Part shown: positions 20,201 through 23,573 of the stretch, one piece after another | Layout of the letters: each line of letters opens with the position of its first letter | Numbering within the stretch: the first letter of the stretch is position 1 | Origin: Eimeria necatrix | Taxonomy: Eukaryota; Apicomplexa; Conoidasida; Eucoccidiorida; Eimeriidae | Reading direction: 5' to 3' | Assembly: GCF_000499385.1 (NCBI RefSeq) | Contig: NW_013651676.1 | Coordinates: forward strand, 2,123-25,695 | Length of the DNA stretch: 23,573 bases | Made by a program: the position numbers and the translations under genes | The notes under the pieces: generated by a model | What the model was told of the DNA's origin: nothing | Database searches by the model: none | The model's input: the letters and a program-made list of their open reading frames with translations, nothing else

Positions 20201-21104
20201 AGGAATCTGCAGTGCCCCTGGACCTTTGAGGCCTCGCAGCCCGCCGCGGCAAAAGCCGCGGCTAGGCGCGCCGCCCAGTAATAGAAAGCGCCGTTTTATT
20301 TATTTGTTTTGCTGCAATCAAAGTCCCTTTCTTGAAGCTGAGACGAAGGGAATGAGCAGCAGCAAACAGGCAGGCAGCAGCAGCAGCTTCTCTAGGGCCT
20401 AGCACTTCATACACAGGCCGGCTACGCCCGCAGGCCCGCTAGCTCTTCCCCCTGCAGCCCCAGGCTCTCTGTGGGGGTCTAGGGCCCCCGCAGCCGCCAC
20501 AGGGGGGCCCCCCGACCAAACTAAGAGGCCCCTGGGGATTAAAAGGGGCCCTCGAGCCTTAAAAACAGCAGCAGAAGAGTCTTTGTGGCATTTTCTGGGG
20601 CCAAAACAATGTTCTTTTTCGCCTGAGAGGCAGGCGGGGGCCAGCGAGCCCGAGGGAGCCCCCGCTGGCCGCAGTCTTCGCTACTTTCGCAAAAGAAGAC
20701 TAATTGACATTAATTAATTTATTTATTTGAAAAAACTGCAGCAGCAGCAGCGGGGGGAGGCGCCCCCCCGCGCCCCAGGTAAACACCACCTCCGCCGGCC
20801 AGCTAGTTCCGCTGCAGGCGGCCTCTGCCCCGGCCGAAGGCAAGATTTAGTGTCTTTTTGTTTATGAAAAAACTTAAAATAAAATTTAAAAACTGATGCA
20901 ATAGAGGTACATCTCCTCCGAGGGCTCCGGGGGCCCCTGCTGGGGCGGGGGGTCGGCGGCGGGTGGCGAGTGGCTGGGGGGCAGGCGGCTCTTTCTCCCC
21001 CAAAACCGAGATTAAATTTATTGCTGAAGACCCCAGTTATTTATTTGAAAGATTTGAGTGCAAAAGGAAACAGGAAGTGGCTCCGAAAGCTGCGGACTGC
21101 TGCG

Positions 21105-21116
21105 GTGTACGTACAC
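21105..21116. promoter_or_regulatory. 12-bp palindrome GTGTACGTACAC, copy 1
   Basis: A perfect 12-bp palindrome that is not part of a simple repeat. The identical sequence, with matching G and T flanks, occurs 291 bp downstream. Both copies are in the region upstream of the NEK kinase, so a transcription-factor site is possible, for instance for an ApiAP2 protein; this is a guess from symmetry and location. Confidence 0.3.
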
Positions 21117-21395
21117 TGGACGACCGGGTGGTGGGTGTTTATGCTGCGATGCTGCTGAGCCCCCCTCCCCCTTTTCGCTCTTTGCTGCTGCTCTGTGTCC
21201 CTCCCTGCCTTTGCCTCTTCACCTGCTTTTTTGTCCCTTTGTTTCAACTGTTTAATTCGCTAGCGCCGCTGCAGCAGCAGCAGCAGCAGCAGCCGCAGCA
21301 ACACCCCGGCCTCTCCCGCCGCTGCAGCGCAGCACGGGCAGCCCCTACACTCCCTTCTTCGCCCCGCCCCTTAAATAAGAGCCCCGGCCCTCCAG

Positions 21396-21407
21396 GTGTA
21401 CGTACAC
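21396..21407. promoter_or_regulatory. 12-bp palindrome GTGTACGTACAC, copy 2
   Basis: Second perfect copy of the palindrome, about 390 bp upstream of the proposed kinase start at 21788 and just before CTGCAG-rich sequence. See copy 1 for interpretation. Confidence 0.3.
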
Positions 21408-21723
21408 TGCAGCCTGCTGCAGCAGCTGGCAGCAGCAAGTCGGGGGGGTTCTGGGGGTTGGGGGCAGCAGCCCTCTAGGGCCTGGGGCCGGCTGGAAGGT
21501 TTCTTTCGGAGTCCCTGCTGCTTTTGCTGCTGCTGCTGCTGCAGCTGCTGCAGCGGGACACACCCAGCAGCAGCCCTGCGAGCCGCAGCAGCGGCTGCCG
21601 CTACTCTCGCTGCAGCAGCAACTGCTGCAGCAGGTGTCTTCACCCTCCAGGGCGCTAGCCGCAGCTTCTGCTGCTGCAGCAGACAGCTGAACCTGCAGCT
21701 GTTCCTACAGAAGCCCCTTGGCT

Positions 21724-21759
<36 letters not shown>

Positions 21760-21787
21760 GCAGCAGCTGCAGCTGGCCACTGCAGCA

Positions 21788-21889
21788 ATGCAGCAGCAAA
21801 CTTTCCCTACAGTTGCCGTGGAGAGGCAGCATGAAGCCTCCCCGGTCTCCGACAAGGCCTCAGAGGCCCCAAAGTAAGGACTCTAACCT

Positions 21890-21936
<47 letters not shown>

Positions 21937-22139
21937 GTTGGGTGCCCGCAGCACAGCAAGTTCGAAGCTAACAAAGAGAGGCGGCAGCAGCAGCAAGCAG
22001 CGCAGCAGCAGCAGCAGCAGGACTTTGTTTGATAAGCAGCAGCAGCACATTCAGTAGCAGAAGCAGCCGCTGCAGCACGAGCAGCAGTGGAAGCAGCAGC
22101 TGAGTGAGAGTGCCGCCTCTGCATTTGCTGCTGCTGCTT

Positions 22140-22185
<46 letters not shown>

Positions 22186-22291
22186 AGGCTGGAGTGCATG
22201 GAGGACCCACGCATGGCTGAGTTTGAAGTGGTGAAGCCCCTTGGCCAGGGGCAGTACGGCAGAGTCTTCTTAGTGCGACACAAAGTGAGGC

Positions 22292-22363
<72 letters not shown>

Positions 22364-22375
22364 AATCTTCCGGCT

Positions 22376-22416
<41 letters not shown>

Positions 22417-22464
22417 GCCCCAGCTGGCCCGCGCGTGCTGCTTGACCTCCCCCGCCCCCACCAC

Positions 22465-22503
<39 letters not shown>

Positions 22504-22818
22504 AGGAGACGGGCGCGCTGCTGTGCTGGAAAGCAGTGAAGTACGGGGGGCTGCGCGCGCGGGAGAAGCAGCAGCTAGTTGCTGAAGTGAACATCATGCG
22601 GGGACTGCAGCACGAAAACATCGTGCAGTACTTCGAGCACTTCGTGCTGCGGCAGCAGCAGCAGCTTTTCATTTTGATGGAGTTCTGCGACGCCGGCGAT
22701 CTGCAGCAGCAAATCGAAAGGGCCCACAGGCACTTGGGGGGCATTCCCGAGGCCCGCGTGCTGCCCGTGCTGCTGCAGCTGCTGCGCGCGCTCGCCTACT
22801 GCCACGAGGGAGTCGGTA

Positions 22819-22884
<66 letters not shown>

Positions 22885-22920
22885 GCGCGCTCGCCTACTG
22901 CCACGAGGGAGTCGGTAAGC

Positions 22921-22953
<33 letters not shown>

Positions 22954-22989
22954 GCGCCCTCGCCTACTGCCACGAGGGAGTCGGTGAGC

Positions 22990-23034
<45 letters not shown>

Positions 23035-23160
23035 CAGCGGCTATATCTGTTTGCGGCTTGCTGCTGCAGGCCCTGGGAAAGTGCAGGTGCTGCACCGCGA
23101 CCTGAAGCCGTCGAACGTGTTCCTGAGCACGCGCAGCAGCAGCAGCAGCGCAGCAGCAGC

Positions 23161-23192
<32 letters not shown>

Positions 23193-23455
23193 TGGTGGTG
23201 AAGGTGGGGGACTTCGGCCTCTCCCGCCACCTCAGCCCCCACAGCTGCGCACACTCCTGTGTAGGTACACCCCACTACTGGAGCCCCGAGCTGCTGCGCG
23301 AAGGCCCCAAAAGCTACGGCAGCAAAACTGACCTCTGGAGTCTCGGCTGTTTGCTGTTCGAGATGGCCACGGGCCGGACTCCGTTTGCTGCAGCGCAGCA
23401 CCTCCACCAGCTGCGACAATGCGTCGCCAAAGGACCCAGCCTCCCGATTCCGGGG

Positions 23456-23490
<35 letters not shown>

Positions 23491-23573
23491 GGTGCTGTGG
23501 GTGGTCGTGGTTGTGCTGCTGCTGCTGCTGCTGCGGCGCTGCGGGGGGGGGTGGTGCTGCTGCTGCGCTGCTT
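21788..23573 (+). CDS. NEK-family serine/threonine protein kinase, 5' part, truncated by the window edge
   Basis: Exons: (21683 or ATG 21788)-21873, donor GTAAGG; 22188-22284, donor GTGAGG; 22506-22815, donor GTACG; 23070 to about 23454. Phases 2, 0 and 1 match. The N-terminal extension ends VERQHEASPVSDKASEAPK. Kinase motifs in order: glycine loop LGQGQYGRVFLV, the CWKAVKYGG lysine, EVNIMRGLQHENIVQYFEHF, hinge LMEFCDAGDL, ALAYCHEGVG, catalytic LHRDLKPSNVFL, DFGLSRHL, GTPHYWSPELL, and KTDLWSLGCLLFEMATGRTP. The pattern closely follows human NEK2 (WKELDYG, EVNLLRELKHPNIV, GTPYYMSPE), recalled from memory. All catalytic residues are present. A Ser5-Ala4-Gln-rich insert lies between NVFL and VVKVGDFG. 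After LPIPG near 23454 the sequence turns into CTG/GTG-rich DNA, probably an intron. NEKs act in cell division and cilium or flagellum control; the role here is unknown. Confidence 0.88.
21874..22187 (+). repeat. Kinase intron with CAG then CTG tracts
   Basis: The intron starts GTAAGGACTCTAACC, then has a CAG run (21888-21932), mixed sequence, and a run of about 15 CTG ending in CTGCAG at 22187. The change from CAG to CTG within one intron gives two self-complementary arms about 210 bp apart. Confidence 0.75.
22285..22505 (+). repeat. Kinase intron with three (CTG)n blocks
   Basis: From GTGAGG to CTGCAG there are three CTG blocks (about 22293-22361, 22378-22415 and 22467-22503), separated by short unique sequence. 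The splice joins the glycine-loop exon to the ATP-lysine exon in phase 0. Confidence 0.8.
22785..22985 (+). repeat. Three copies of the 3' end of kinase exon 3, each with a GT donor
   Basis: A 31-bp segment encoding RALAYCHEGVG occurs at 22785-22815, 22884-22914 and 22953-22983, separated by CTG runs. Copies 1 and 2 are identical in the coding part; copy 3 has one change (GCGCGC to GCGCCC). The following bases are GTACG, GTAAGC and GTGAGC. Copy offsets are 99 and 69 bp, both multiples of three, and the CTG runs between are open as poly-Leu, so all three donors would leave the downstream exon in frame. Confidence 0.9.

Larger units (their letters stand above)
14183..20400. other. Repeat-poor segment without a recognisable gene
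   Basis: Base composition becomes balanced, CAG tracts almost vanish and stop codons are frequent in all frames. The longest open stretches are about 100-158 codons (for example plus 16949-17425, minus 14966-15289, minus 17145-17456); none shows a motif or composition I can defend. I find no tRNA or rRNA. A decayed retroelement is possible, since some minus-strand frames around 17550-17960 look weakly protein-like, but I see no reverse transcriptase or integrase motif and no paired long terminal repeats. Multi-exon genes with short exons cannot be excluded. Confidence 0.45.
20401..21787. other. GC-rich region upstream of the kinase gene
   Basis: It contains a few GGGGCCCC palindromes (about 20480-20560), an AT-rich patch with a CAG run (20708-20752), two copies of a 12-bp palindrome, and CAG/CTG-rich DNA from 21268. 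A plus-strand frame is open from about 20963 to 21478 but has no recognisable content. Plus-strand sequence at about 21540-21631 (e.g. GHTQQQPCEPQQRLPLLSLQ) ends at CAG|GTGTCT in phase 0 and could be an additional 5' exon of the kinase; I give this low weight. Confidence 0.4.

Noticed and set aside
22292..22744. Frames of poly-Leu, poly-Ser and poly-Gln on both strands across the kinase
   Set aside because: They are shadows of CTG tracts in introns; the kinase exons define the real frame.

Overview
The window looks like nuclear DNA of an Eimeria species (apicomplexan, chicken coccidia group). The basis is the mix of very many CAG/CTG tracts readable as poly-Gln, poly-Ala, poly-Ser or poly-Leu, many internal blocks of the telomere-type heptamer TTTAGGG/AAACCCT, and intron-rich genes. 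This is inferred from the sequence; no database search was made.

Because the tracts keep several frames open on both strands, ORF length is almost useless here. I joined exons by GT..AG borders, matching intron phase and family motifs. Two gene models are well supported. (1) A minus-strand gene from 12578 to 7989 with six exons encodes about 743 residues: a signal-peptide-like start and a complete HAD-superfamily phosphatase that most resembles the HAD domain of plant TH2 (thiamine monophosphate phosphatase). (2) A plus-strand NEK-family protein kinase runs from about 21788 past the right edge. Three weaker models are: a minus-strand gene start at 646 running off the left edge, a minus-strand Gln/Ala/Ser-rich gene ending at 2372, and a plus-strand gene from about 4536 to 6432.

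Layout: 1-646 gene start split by a telomere-repeat intron; 647-2371 gene-poor, with a degenerate AAACCCT block and an 85-bp tandem duplication; 2372-4080 minus-strand low-complexity gene; 4090-4290 AAACCCT; 4536-6432 plus-strand gene with TTTAGGG introns; 6427-6960 CTAG tetranucleotide array; 6965-7988 GGGGCCCC-rich array; 7989-12578 HAD phosphatase gene whose introns are CAG, AT-rich or telomere-type repeats; 12580-14180 CAG-rich DNA with small tandem repeats and no settled gene; 14190-20400 ordinary-complexity sequence, nearly repeat-free, in which I find no supportable gene; 20400-21787 mixed GC-rich sequence; 21788-23573 NEK kinase.

The main biological point is how repeats and genes fit together. 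Telomere-type repeats form introns between phase-matched exons, (CTG)nCAG tracts form 3' splice sites, a GGGGCCCC array is read as protein inside the HAD phosphatase, and the 3' edge of one kinase exon is present three times, each copy with its own in-frame splice donor.
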